NCBI RefSeq assembly: GCF_039523795.1
Contig: NZ_BAAAFZ010000072.1
Span: 1-64,000, forward strand
Direction: 5' to 3'
DNA from: Craurococcus roseus
Lineage (GTDB): Bacteria > Pseudomonadota > Alphaproteobacteria > Acetobacterales > Acetobacteraceae
Length of the DNA: 64,000 bases
Shown: in pieces, positions 44,248 through 52,830 of the stretch
How positions within the stretch are numbered: the stretch's first letter is position 1
Layout: the number at the start of each line of letters is the position of its first letter
Notes under the pieces: model-generated
What the model saw: only the letters and a program-made list of their open reading frames with translations
Databases searched by the model: none
Told to the model about the DNA's origin: nothing
Translations under genes and position numbers: made by a program

Positions 44248-45171
44248 TTATGCCGCGAGCACTTCGAAGCCGGCCCGCGGGAAGTGGATGTGGACCGCGC
44301 CGACCCGCCCGTTCTCGTGCCGGATGACCACCTCCTCGGCGTCGGCCGCCACGAGGGCGCCGCGGATCGGGTCGCGACCCCTGTCGTCGGCACTGACGAC
44401 GACCTCCTGGCCGGCGCGCAACCCGGACGGGTCTCCGTCGGCCGGCACGCCGGGCGCCTCCGGCTCCGCGGCCTTGGCGATGTCCAGGGCCTCGCCGGCC
44501 GGCATCTCGCGGCGGGTGCCGTGGCCCAGCGCCGCCACGCGGTCCATCCAGCCGAGCAGGGGGCCGAGCGGCAGCGCGGCCTCGACCGTCGGGCCGCCGT
44601 TCTTCCGGGCGAACCAGATCGTGTGGTACGCGGCGAGGTCGGCGGCCGAGGGCCGGTCGCCGAGCAGGAAGGGGCGCCCGCCTTCGAGCATCTGGGCGAG
44701 CCAAGACAGGTGCGCGTGCAGACGTTGCAGGTTGAGCGGGCGTTCCCGGAGCGACGCCTCCTTGCTGAAGTCGTGGTTCATGAAGGTCTTGCGCTCTTCG
44801 ATGAACTCGGTCGGCAGTTGGTCGCCGATGACGCTCGTCGCCAGCGCCGCGGCCGGCACGAAGGTCGTCCTCTCCACCCAATAGCCGAGCGCGTGGGCGA
44901 GGCCGTGACGGCCGCCAGGGTAGAGGCTCGGCTCGGGCCGGCGCCGTTCGATCTCGCGCAGGATCAGGAGCGTATCGCAGTACACGTCGGCGCCGATCTG
45001 CATCACCGGCGCCCGCCGGTAGCCGCCCGTGAGCGGCATCAGGTCCGCCTTGGGCATGGCGACCGGCACGTCCACCGCGTGCCACTCCATCCCCTTGAGG
45101 CCGAACGCCAAGCGGACCTTCTCGCTGAATGGCGAGAAGTCGTAATGGTGCAGGATGATGGGTTGCGGCAT
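44248..45171 (-). CDS. Glutathione S-transferase family protein with C-terminal beta domain
   Basis: The 307-residue protein has an N-terminal thioredoxin-like GST domain (IILHHYDFSPFSEKVRLAFGLKGMEWHAVDV, RRAPVMQIGADVYCDTLLILREIE) and a helical GST C-terminal domain (to about residue 205). An extra domain of about 60 residues (AGQEVVVSADDRGRDPIRGALVAADAEEVVIRHENGRVGAVHIHFPR) looks like a small beta barrel. Ser in SPFSEK is the likely glutathione-activating residue. It probably conjugates or cleaves a compound with glutathione. It is part of the GST-GST-ADH-ALDH minus-strand cluster. Confidence 0.87.
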   Translation of the reverse strand: MPQPIILHHYDFSPFSEKVRLAFGLKGMEWHAVDVPVAMPKADLMPLTGGYRRAPVMQIGADVYCDTLLILREIERRRPEPSLYPGGRHGLAHALGYWVERTTFVPAAALATSVIGDQLPTEFIEERKTFMNHDFSKEASLRERPLNLQRLHAHLSWLAQMLEGGRPFLLGDRPSAADLAAYHTIWFARKNGGPTVEAALPLGPLLGWMDRVAALGHGTRREMPAGEALDIAKAAEPEAPGVPADGDPSGLRAGQEVVVSADDRGRDPIRGALVAADAEEVVIRHENGRVGAVHIHFPRAGFEVLAA

Positions 45172-45237
45172 CGCGGGGCCTCCTTGATCGGTCGCATCTG
45201 GCCGCCGCCGCGGGCCGCCGCCCGGGGCGGGGGCCGC

Positions 45238-45834
45238 TCAGACGTAGGGAACGGTGGAGGCGTAGGCGGGCCGGTCGGCGACCTTCGCCCGGAGGGCGTC
45301 GAGCGCCGGGGTGGGCTCCACCCAGGGCGCATCCTTGAAGCGCAGCCGCAGGTAGTCGAGCGCGACGACGGTTGTCAGCACCGCGATGTCCGGCACGCCG
45401 CCCTCGTACACCGGCGCATCGGCCTCGAGTCCGCGGAGCCCGTTGACGATCGAGCGGCGGCGGCGCAGCCCGACGCGCGTCTCGGCCCAATTCGGGTCCA
45501 ACTGCATGACGCCGATGATGATGTGCACCATGGCGTCGATCACCCCCATGGCGCGGCCGGCCTGGGAGACGATCCGGTCCAGCGGGCCGTCGAGCAGCGA
45601 CGGCTCGGGCACCTTCTTTTCCAGCCAGAGCAGGATCAGCAGGCTTTCCGTGATCGGCAGCCCTTCGTCCGTCTCCAGCGTCGGCACGCGCGCGGCCGGG
45701 TTCAGCTCGACCAGCGCGGGGTCGTCGGCCCACGGGTTGACCATCCGCGTCCCGGACAGGTCGAAGCCCTTCTCGGCCAGCGCGATGCGGGCGATGCGGG
45801 CGTAGGGCGAGGTGGTGTTGCTGAGTATCCTCAT
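45238..45834 (-). CDS. Glutathione S-transferase family protein
   Basis: The 198-residue protein has the GST thioredoxin-like domain (MRILSNTTSPYARIARIALAEKGFDLSG, NPAARVPTLETDEGLPITESLLILLWLE) and the helical C-terminal domain (RIVSQAGRAMGVIDAMVHIIIGVMQLD, VALDYLRLRFKDAPW). Ser in TSPYAR is the candidate catalytic residue. It lies 17 bp downstream of the iron alcohol dehydrogenase gene and likely shares its transcript. Together with the second GST it suggests glutathione-dependent handling of a reactive aldehyde, epoxide or aromatic ether. Confidence 0.9.
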   Translation of the reverse strand: MRILSNTTSPYARIARIALAEKGFDLSGTRMVNPWADDPALVELNPAARVPTLETDEGLPITESLLILLWLEKKVPEPSLLDGPLDRIVSQAGRAMGVIDAMVHIIIGVMQLDPNWAETRVGLRRRRSIVNGLRGLEADAPVYEGGVPDIAVLTTVVALDYLRLRFKDAPWVEPTPALDALRAKVADRPAYASTVPYV

Positions 45835-45851
45835 CGGCGCGCCCCGCGGCT

Positions 45852-47057
45852 TCAGGCCAAGCAGCTTTCGAACATCCGCTCCGCCTGGCGCACCGTCATC
45901 TTGCGGGCGGACGGGCAGGCGATCACCGTGTCGTCGGTGACGGAGGCGGTGTCGAAGCCCTCCGCCGCGATGCCGGCGTAGAGGCCCGGAACCGCTCGCT
46001 CGGCCATCTCGCGCACGCGCTGCCGGGGCAACTGGTCCGGCGTGAAGCGGTCGGGGAAGCCGATGTCGGCGTAGAGCGCCCGGATGCTCTCCGCGCAAGC
46101 TTCGATAATCTCGGCGCGGGTCAGGCCCGCCGTCTCCACCTCCAGCGCTTCGGCGAGCGGCTTCACCTTCTCCGGCAGCACGGCGAGGTTGAACGCCGTG
46201 ACGTGGGGCAGCAGCACACCGACGCCGTAGGGGTGCGGCAGGTCGAGGTGGCCTTCCAGCGGCAGCGAAAGGGCGTGGCCGTGGCCGAGCCGGGCGTTGC
46301 CGCAGGCGATGTTGGCCATGCAGGACGCGACCAGGTTGTCCGCCCGCGCGCGCTCGTCGTCCGAGTTGATGGAGGCGCGGAGCGACCCGAACTGCAACCG
46401 GACGGCGGCGAGCGCCACGGCGTCGGTCAGCGGCGACGCGATGCCGCTGAGGTAGGCCTCCACGCCGTGGGTCAGCGCGTCCACGGCCGGGAGCGCCGCC
46501 ACCCTCATCGGCAGCGACCGCAGCGTCACGGGGTCGAGGATGGCCGCGTCCGGGAAGCTCAGGGGGCCGCCGCCGAGGAGCTTCAGGTGCCGCTCCTCGT
46601 CCTTGACGATGGTCCACTGCGAGACCTCGGAGCCGGAGCCTGCGGTGGTCGGCACCATGATCATCGGCAGCGCCTTGCGGTCGAACCTGCCGACGCCGGT
46701 GCACTCGCGCATGGGCTTGTTGTTGGTCGCCACGATGGCGATGCCCTTGCCGGTGCACATCACCGAGCCGCCGCCGACGCACACCACGCCGTCGATGCCC
46801 TCGCGGCGGACCCGCGCGCCCTGGTCGTCGATGTGCGAACAGCGGGCGTCGATGCCGCACTCGTCGAAGCGCGAGACCGCGACCCCAGCCTCCGCAAGCG
46901 CGGCGAGGGCGTCGGCGTGGAAGGGCTGGCGGGAGATGACCGGGTCGGAGACGACCAGGACCCGCGACATCTTCAGGTCACGGGCCAAGGTCCCGATCGT
47001 CCCGAGCGCTCCCGGCCCGGCGACGACGCGGGTCGGCATGTAGAAATTGGTGATCAC
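45852..47057 (-). CDS. Iron-containing alcohol dehydrogenase
   Basis: The 401-residue protein matches group III Fe-ADHs: N-terminal MITNFYMPTRVVAGPGALGTIG, the NAD-binding GGGSVMCTGKGIAIVATN, PTTAGSGSEVSQWTIV, and the metal site region DALTHGVEAYLS and NARLGHGHALSLPLEGHLDLPHPYGVG with conserved His residues. It interconverts an alcohol and aldehyde with NAD(P)H; maleylacetate reductase-like roles are also possible. It is preceded by an aldehyde dehydrogenase gene 21 bp upstream, so the pair could oxidise an alcohol to an acid in two steps. Confidence 0.92.
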   Translation of the reverse strand: MITNFYMPTRVVAGPGALGTIGTLARDLKMSRVLVVSDPVISRQPFHADALAALAEAGVAVSRFDECGIDARCSHIDDQGARVRREGIDGVVCVGGGSVMCTGKGIAIVATNNKPMRECTGVGRFDRKALPMIMVPTTAGSGSEVSQWTIVKDEERHLKLLGGGPLSFPDAAILDPVTLRSLPMRVAALPAVDALTHGVEAYLSGIASPLTDAVALAAVRLQFGSLRASINSDDERARADNLVASCMANIACGNARLGHGHALSLPLEGHLDLPHPYGVGVLLPHVTAFNLAVLPEKVKPLAEALEVETAGLTRAEIIEACAESIRALYADIGFPDRFTPDQLPRQRVREMAERAVPGLYAGIAAEGFDTASVTDDTVIACPSARKMTVRQAERMFESCLA

Positions 47058-47078
47058 GGGACGCCTCCTCCCGACCGG

Positions 47079-48545
47079 TCAGCCGTGCTTGAAGATGGTG
47101 GTCCGCAGGGCGGACACGTCGTGCAGGGCGGCGAAGCCCTTCTCGCGCCCGTGGCCCGACTTCTTCATGCCGCCGAAGGGCAGCTCGATGCCGCCGCCCG
47201 CCCCGAAGGCATTGACGTAGACCTGGCCCGCCCTGATGCCGCGCGCCACGCGGAGCGCCCGGTTCCCGTCGCGCGACCAGACGGCCGCCATCAGGCCGTA
47301 GTCGGTCCCGTTGGCGAGGCGCACCGCGTCCGCCTCGTCCTCGAAGGGCAGAACGGACAGCACGGGGCCGAACACCTCGTCCGTCGCCAACTCGTTCGCG
47401 CGGGGCACCGGCCCGTAGACACGCGGCGCCACGAAGAAGCCCTCGCCGGGCACGCCGTCGGCGACCTTGCCCTCGGCGATGACCGGCACGCCCCGCTCCC
47501 GCGCGCGTTCGAAGAAGCCCTCGATGCGGCGCTTCTGGGTGGCGTTGATCACCGGACCGAGGTCGAGGTCCATCTCCGGCGTCCCGGCCGTGAGGGCGCC
47601 GAACCTCTCGGCCAGCGACGACACGACGCGATCGTAGGCGCCCCGCTCCACCAGGACGCGCGAGCCGGCCGAGCAGGTCTGGCCCGCGTTCTGCACCATG
47701 GTGTTGGCGATGGTGGGCACGGCGGCCTCGAGGTCGGCGTCGCCGAAGACCACGTGCGGCGACTTGCCCCCGAGTTCCAGCGTGCAGCCGATGTGGTTCC
47801 GGGCGGCCGCCGTCTGGATGAGCGCGCCGACCTCCGGGCTGCCGGTGAAAGAGATGAAGTCGATGCCGGGGTGGGACGACAGGGCGGCGCCCGCCTCCTC
47901 GCCCAGCCCGGGGACCACGTTGACGGCGCCTTCGGGGAATCCGGCCTCGGCCGCGAGCTCGGCGAGCCGGAGCGGCGTCAGGCAGGCGTCCTCGGCGGGC
48001 TTGACCACGGCGGCGTTGCCCATCGCCAGGGCCGGCGCGACCGTCCGCCCGAACATCTGGGCCGGGTAGTTCCACGGGATGATGTGGGCGGTCACGCCGT
48101 GGGGCACGCGCTCGGTCGCCACGAAGTAGCCGGGCAGGAACGGGATGGTCTCGCCGTGCACCTTGTCGGCGGCCCCGCCGTAGAATTCGAAGTAGCGGGC
48201 GGTCGCCACCATGTCGGCCCGCGCCTGCTTCATCGGCTTGCCGGTGTCGCGGGCCTCGAGCCGCGCCAACTCCTCGGCGTGGTCGGCGACCAGGACGGCG
48301 AGCCTGGACAGGAGCCGGCCCCGCTCCACCGCACTCATCCTGCCCCAGGCCCCGTCCTCGAAGGCGGCGCGCGCCGCCGTCACGGCCGCGTCCACGTCGG
48401 CGGCGTTGCCCGCCGCGATGGCGGCGAAGGCGCGCCCTTCGGCCGGCGCCACCACGGGGACCGTGCGGCCGGAGGCCCCGGGCCGCCAGCGGTTGTTGAC
48501 GAAGATGCCTTTGGCTTCAACCGAAACGGGCGTCGGCATGTCCAT
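47079..48545 (-). CDS. NAD(P)-dependent aldehyde dehydrogenase
   Basis: The 488-residue protein carries the ALDH motifs: IIPWNYPAQMFGRTVAPALAMGN, VKPAEDA, FTGSPEVGALI, the general-base Glu in TLELGGKSP, the catalytic Cys in NAGQTCSAGSR and EVFGPVLSVLPF. It oxidises an aldehyde to the acid. The ATG at 48545 (MDMPTPVSVEAKG) has GGAGCG at a good distance; an upstream in-frame ATG at 48563 is possible. It is the first gene of the ALDH-ADH-GST-GST-SnoaL run and is 187 bp from the upstream LysR gene. Confidence 0.94.
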   Translation of the reverse strand: MDMPTPVSVEAKGIFVNNRWRPGASGRTVPVVAPAEGRAFAAIAAGNAADVDAAVTAARAAFEDGAWGRMSAVERGRLLSRLAVLVADHAEELARLEARDTGKPMKQARADMVATARYFEFYGGAADKVHGETIPFLPGYFVATERVPHGVTAHIIPWNYPAQMFGRTVAPALAMGNAAVVKPAEDACLTPLRLAELAAEAGFPEGAVNVVPGLGEEAGAALSSHPGIDFISFTGSPEVGALIQTAAARNHIGCTLELGGKSPHVVFGDADLEAAVPTIANTMVQNAGQTCSAGSRVLVERGAYDRVVSSLAERFGALTAGTPEMDLDLGPVINATQKRRIEGFFERARERGVPVIAEGKVADGVPGEGFFVAPRVYGPVPRANELATDEVFGPVLSVLPFEDEADAVRLANGTDYGLMAAVWSRDGNRALRVARGIRAGQVYVNAFGAGGGIELPFGGMKKSGHGREKGFAALHDVSALRTTIFKHG

Positions 48546-48732
48546 GGATCGCTCCCCGCGCAACGAGCCGCGGCGCCGGGCCTGGACGAGATTGGACCGC
48601 GCGCTCGGCGCAGCGCGTCCTCCCTCGCACGCAGGCGCTTTCCGCGTCCCTTGCCGCCGAAATTGGGCGGTCGGCCGCCGCCGGCAAAGAGTAAATTGTG
48701 CTCCCCCGCATAAGGGCGCGGTATGGCGGCCG

Positions 48733-49677
48733 TCACTCGGTTTCGAGCATTCGCGCGGAACTCCAGGCGCCGGCCCCGACGAGGTCGCGGAGCGTCTCCG
48801 TGCACAGGCGCTCCACCGCCTTGACCGCGTGCGACAACGGCCGGTCGGTCGGCTCCGCGAGGTGCACCGTCCGCGCCAGCGGAGGGTCGAACGGCCAAGC
48901 CCGCAGCCGGTTCTCGGCGACCTCGCCCCGGACCGCGTAGGCGGGGAGGATCGAGAACCCGAGCCGCCGTTCGACCAGCGCTTTGATGCCGGTGTAGGCG
49001 TCGATCTCGACGACCGGTGCGACGCGGACGCCCCGCGCGGCGGCGGCCTCCTCGACGAGGTCGCGCAGGCCGTGGCCGGAACTCGGGAGGATGAGGGGCA
49101 GGCCGGCGCAGCGCGCGAACGGTACCGGCCCCTCCGGCGGCGAGGCCACGCCCATGGGCGCTTCGACGGGCCCGAACAGCACCAGCGTTTCGGACAAGAG
49201 CGGCACGGACCGCAGGTTCCGGTCCTCCACGGGCTGGTACAGCAGGCCGAAATCGACGCGGCCTTGCCTCAGCCAGTCCAGCACGTAGCCGCTCATCGCC
49301 TCGGCCACGCAGAGGGTGACCTTGGGCACCCGCTCCCGCGCCGCCAACACCAGCGGGACGCCGAGGATCTGGCTGACGCTGCTGGGCAGGCCGACGCGCA
49401 CCTCGCCCGAGGGCTCGGCCGCCCTCCCCTTGATCTCCTGCCGGGCCATCTCGAACTGGTCGAGGATCGCGCGCGCGTTGCGGAACAGGGCCGTCCCCTC
49501 CTCCGTGGCTTGGACGCCGAGCGGGGTCCGGAACAGGAGGGGGGTCTCGAGTTCCAGCTCCATGTTGCGGATGTGCAGGCTCAGCGCGGGCTGCGCGACG
49601 CCCAGATGCAACGCGGCGCGCGAGATCGAGCCGCATTGAACGATGGCCACGAAGTAACGAAGCTGCCTCAGGTCCAC
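48733..49677 (-). CDS. LysR family regulator (CynR/CbbR-like HTH) of the ALDH/GST cluster
   Basis: The 314-residue protein begins at a GTG (VDLRQLRYFVAIVQCGSISRAALHLGVAQPALSLHIRNMELELETPLLFRT) with GGGAGG upstream, and then shows a LysR effector domain (VGLPSSVSQILGVPLVL, PLILPSSGHGLRDLVEEAA). Longer in-frame starts add an Arg-rich, unconserved leader. It lies upstream of the ALDH gene on the same strand and is divergent from an ABC substrate-binding gene, so it may control both. A CAT-N11-ATG dyad at 49832-49848 in the divergent gap is a candidate binding site. Confidence 0.87.
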   Translation of the reverse strand: MDLRQLRYFVAIVQCGSISRAALHLGVAQPALSLHIRNMELELETPLLFRTPLGVQATEEGTALFRNARAILDQFEMARQEIKGRAAEPSGEVRVGLPSSVSQILGVPLVLAARERVPKVTLCVAEAMSGYVLDWLRQGRVDFGLLYQPVEDRNLRSVPLLSETLVLFGPVEAPMGVASPPEGPVPFARCAGLPLILPSSGHGLRDLVEEAAAARGVRVAPVVEIDAYTGIKALVERRLGFSILPAYAVRGEVAENRLRAWPFDPPLARTVHLAEPTDRPLSHAVKAVERLCTETLRDLVGAGAWSSARMLETE

Positions 49678-50039
49678 GCCCGCCTCCCGACCGGGCGTCG
49701 GCGCACCCGTTCGCGGCAGCGTAGCAGCGCGGCGCAGCGCCCCAGCAACTCCGAGGGGCCGCCTTCGCGCTTCGAGCGCAACGACCTTCTTGGGCCGTCC
49801 CACGCGCCACGGCCGACGGCCCTGCCGGCCTCATAACGGCGGCATATGGGGTTGGCAGCAAAACTGTATTGGCCGCGCGCCCGGCGGTCAGCCAGCGTGA
49901 AGCGCCGGTGGTCGGGCTCGACCAAGTCGTTGCGATTCCGGGTCGCCTAGCGCCGAAGAACGAGAGACAAACAGGAAGCGCGCTTCGCGGTCGCGTCCGG
50001 CTGGCCGTCGCACGCGCGTCTAGGAAGTGGAGACGCCTC
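49678..50039. other. Divergent regulatory region between LysR and the ABC binding-protein gene
   Basis: 362 bases without a convincing gene. The left two thirds are GC-rich; an AT-richer patch at about 49830-49870 holds the CAT-N11-ATG dyad and is the most promoter-like part. No strong sigma-70 pair was found. Confidence 0.5.
49832..49848. promoter_or_regulatory. Candidate LysR box (CAT-N11-ATG)
   Basis: CAT at 49832-49834 and ATG at 49846-49848 form a dyad with an 11-base spacer, the T-N11-A pattern of LysR operators. It lies in an AT-richer pocket of the gap between the LysR gene and the ABC substrate-binding gene. Only the outer three bases of each arm are paired, so confidence is low. 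Confidence 0.35.
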
Positions 50040-51257
50040 ATGACACTGAGCCTTTCGCGGTCACGATTCCTGAAGGCCATGGCCGGCCTGCCCACCCTCG
50101 GCGCCGTGGCGCCCGCGCGCGCGCAGCAGCAGCAGCAGCCGTTCCGCATCGGCGTCGTCGAGGACCTCTCGGGGACGTACTCCGGGAACGGCGGCCCGAA
50201 CACCGTGCTCGCGGCGCGGATGGCCGTCGAGGACTTCGGCAGCAGGGTGCTCGGGCGGCCGGTCGAGGTCGTCGCCGTCGACCACCAGACCAAGCCGGAC
50301 GTGGGATCGAGCCTTGCCCGGCAACTCGTCGACCAGCGGGGCGCATTCGCCCTGATCCTTGGCGGCTCCAGCGCGGTGGGCCTGGCCGTGCAGAACTTCG
50401 CCAAGGAGCGCAAGGTCACCACGCTCGTCACCGGCAACTACGCGGCGTCGTTCTCGGGCCGCGCCTGCTCGCCCTTCTCCACGCAATGGGCGGTGTCGAC
50501 CGGCGAGCTGGCCGGCGCCATAGCCGAGCCGGCAGTCAAGGCCGGCGGCAACAAGTGGTTCCTGATCGTCGTCGATTACGCCTTCGGGCACGACCTCGCC
50601 GCCGACGCGACCCGCGCCGTCCAGGCGGCGGGCGGTTCCGTCATCGGGCAGGTGCGGCACCCGCTCGCCACGGCCGACATGTCCGCTCCGCTGCTCCAGG
50701 CGCGCGCCTCCGGCGCCAACGTGATCGCGCTCGCCAACGCCGGCCCCGACCTCGTCAACTCGGTCAAGCAGGCCAAGGAGTACGGCATCAAGAACGTCAC
50801 CGCGATGCTGGTCTTCGTGAACAACGTCGTAGCGATGGGTCTCGAGACCGCGCAGGGCCTGCGCTTCGCGGTCAACTTCTACTGGGACCTCAACGACGCG
50901 ACGCGCGCCTTCAGCCGGCGGATGATGGCGCGCAACAACAACGTCGTGCCGGACATGGGCCACGTGATGGCCTACATTTCGACGTTGCACTACCTGCAAG
51001 CGGTGGCGGCGGTCGGCTCGGACGACGCCGCGGCCGTCAACAAGGCGATGCGGGAGCTGCCGTTCACCGACGGCATGCTGAGCAACCCGCGCATCCAGCC
51101 GAACGGCCGCGTGGTGATGGACCTCTACCTCGCCGAGGTGAAGCGGCCGAGGGAGTCGACGTCGCCGGCCGACCTGTACCGGATAGTTGAGACGATCCCC
51201 GGCGATAAGCTGTTCCTGCCGGCCGAGAAGAGCGGCTGCGCGGCACTGACGAATTGA
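50040..51257 (+). CDS. ABC transporter substrate-binding protein (LivJ/branched-chain amino acid type)
   Basis: The 405-residue protein has a signal peptide (residues 1-28, ending ARAQ, then five Gln from a CAG repeat) and a type I periplasmic-binding fold: FRIGVVEDLSGTYSGNGGPNTVLAARMAVEDFG, SGANVIALANAGPDLVNSVKQAKEYGIKN and GHVMAYISTLHYLQAV. Such proteins bind branched-chain amino acids, aromatic acids or amides. No permease or ATPase genes accompany it, so it is an orphan receptor. Divergence from the LysR gene links it to the aldehyde/GST cluster and suggests it captures that pathway's substrate. Confidence 0.9.
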   Translation: MTLSLSRSRFLKAMAGLPTLGAVAPARAQQQQQPFRIGVVEDLSGTYSGNGGPNTVLAARMAVEDFGSRVLGRPVEVVAVDHQTKPDVGSSLARQLVDQRGAFALILGGSSAVGLAVQNFAKERKVTTLVTGNYAASFSGRACSPFSTQWAVSTGELAGAIAEPAVKAGGNKWFLIVVDYAFGHDLAADATRAVQAAGGSVIGQVRHPLATADMSAPLLQARASGANVIALANAGPDLVNSVKQAKEYGIKNVTAMLVFVNNVVAMGLETAQGLRFAVNFYWDLNDATRAFSRRMMARNNNVVPDMGHVMAYISTLHYLQAVAAVGSDDAAAVNKAMRELPFTDGMLSNPRIQPNGRVVMDLYLAEVKRPRESTSPADLYRIVETIPGDKLFLPAEKSGCAALTN

Positions 51258-51780
51258 GCAGGACGACCGAACCGTGAGCGCGGGCGATCGGGCCGCCCGC
51301 GCATCCCCTGCCCCGGTCGCCGGCGTCGCCGTTCGCTAGGCTGGAGGGCGTTGCCACGGCAGGCCGGGGCCTTCGCCGATGTCGTCCGGCTCCGCCATGC
51401 GTCTGGCCCGGGCCTGCGGGATGTTGAGCTGCTGGCTTCCCGGTCACAGCCGTGCACTTGGTTTTGGCGTTGGGCAGGCTTTGGCTGCTTTGCCGCCGCG
51501 CGCCACGGTGCCGCGGCGAGAGACGGACCGCCCGGCGTGGTTCGAGCCGACCGAGCAGACCCGGAACGCTGTCATGCGGTGGATGGGCCAGGGAGGCCGC
51601 GAGCCCGGCGATCACCTGTCCCCGGGCAGGATCGGCGAAGGCCGCAAGCCGACCGCCGTTCGCGGCGGGAGCATCGCCCGGAGGCCGCTGGCAGAGAGGA
51701 AGGGCGGTCCGGCAAGCTTCCAAGGCATCGTGCCAGGGCCCGCGCGGGGCCGTTATGCTCCCGCCGTTCCCGGAGAGCCC
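51258..51780. other. Non-coding gap before the LysR-CoA-transferase cluster
   Basis: 523 bases with open frames on both strands but none with a recognisable domain, ribosome site or conserved start. Composition is uniform and GC-rich. It presumably holds the promoter of the LysR gene at 51781; no clear -35/-10 pair or palindrome stood out. Confidence 0.5.
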
Positions 51781-52737
51781 ATGTCCGCCCCGTCCGTACC
51801 CCGTCCGCCCGCCCGCAACGAGACGCTCCGCGGCGGCGCCATCGCCCGCCGCCTGGACCCGACGAGCCTTCGCCTGTTCCGGGCCGCCGTGGAGGAGCGC
51901 TCCCTCGCCGCCGCGGCGGAGCGCGAGGCCATCGCCCTCTCGGCCGCGAGTCGCCGCATCGTGGAGTTGGAGGAGCGCCTCTGCACCACCCTTCTGCGAC
52001 GCCACGACCGCGGCGTGACCCCGACGGCGGCGGGAGAGGCGTTGATGACGCACCTCGTCGCCCTCTTCGACCTGCTCGACCGGATAGGCGCCGACATGGA
52101 CGCCTTCGCCGCGGGCGAGCGCGGCCACGTCCGGCTGCAGGCGAACATGTCCGCCGTCTCCGGTTTCCTGCCGGAGGCGCTCGCCGGCTTCCTCCCCGCC
52201 CATCCCGGCATCCGCCTGACGCTGAAGGAGCGCTACACGGCCGACATCCTCCGCGCCGTCGCGTCCGGGGCAGCGGACCTCGGCCTCGTCTCCGGCACGC
52301 TGCCCGCGCCGGGGTTGCACGCGACCCGATGGCGGGAGGAGCGGCTCGTGGTGGTGCTGCCGGAAGGACATCCTTTGCTCGATCGGGAGACGCTCGCCCT
52401 CGCCGACCTCGACGGCGTGCCTTTCGTCGGCCAGTCCGAGGAGACGGCCCTCCAAAAGCTCTACCGTGCACGGGCAGCGGCGCAAGGCCTCGCCTTGAAC
52501 GAGCGGGTGAACGTGTCGGGCTTCGACGGCGTGCGGCGCATGGTGGAGGCGGGGCTGGGCGTCGCGATCCTTCCCGCCACGGCGGCGAAGCCCTACGCGG
52601 CGGCGATGCGGATCGGGTTGCGGCCCCTTTCCGATCCCTGGGCGGCGCGCCCCCTCGTCATCGTCACCCGCGCGCCGCGGACGCTTTCGGCGGCGGCCCG
52701 GGTCCTCATCGCGCACCTGACCCGCCCGCCGGGCTGA
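51781..52737 (+). CDS. LysR family regulator of the CoA-transferase/aconitase cluster
   Basis: The 318-residue protein has a LysR HTH (LDPTSLRLFRAAVEERSLAAAAEREAIALSAASRRIVELEERLCTTLLRR) and an effector domain (VRLQANMSAVSGFLPEALAGFLPAHPGIRLTLKE, ADLGLVSGTLPAPGL, GLGVAILPATAA). The ATG at 51781 is the first sensible start. It is encoded 93 bp upstream of the CoA-transferase gene in the same direction. The next gene and the aconitase gene share a 20-bp block with a TTGCC-N11-GGCG dyad, making this protein the likely activator of both. Confidence 0.88.
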   Translation: MSAPSVPRPPARNETLRGGAIARRLDPTSLRLFRAAVEERSLAAAAEREAIALSAASRRIVELEERLCTTLLRRHDRGVTPTAAGEALMTHLVALFDLLDRIGADMDAFAAGERGHVRLQANMSAVSGFLPEALAGFLPAHPGIRLTLKERYTADILRAVASGAADLGLVSGTLPAPGLHATRWREERLVVVLPEGHPLLDRETLALADLDGVPFVGQSEETALQKLYRARAAAQGLALNERVNVSGFDGVRRMVEAGLGVAILPATAAKPYAAAMRIGLRPLSDPWAARPLVIVTRAPRTLSAAARVLIAHLTRPPG

Positions 52738-52740
52738 AAC

Positions 52741-52774
52741 CCGCGAAACCTGCCTTGCCGGAAAGGGCATGGCG
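52741..52774 (+). promoter_or_regulatory. Shared 20-bp block and LysR-type dyad before the CoA-transferase gene
   Basis: CCGCGAAACCTGCCTTGCCG at 52741-52760 is identical to 55081-55100. It runs into TTGCC-N11-GGCG (52755-52774), the spacing of LysR operators. It ends 56 bases before the CoA-transferase ATG and begins three bases after the LysR stop. Confidence 0.6.
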
Positions 52775-52830
52775 GGCGGGGCACGCGGCGCGGCATGGAA
52801 CGGGCCAACGACGCCGGAGGAAGCCCCGCC

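Noticed and set aside
50124..50138. Five CAG repeats in the ABC substrate-binding gene
   Set aside because: They encode five Gln just after the signal peptide, a common and short feature; five units are too few to suggest phase variation.
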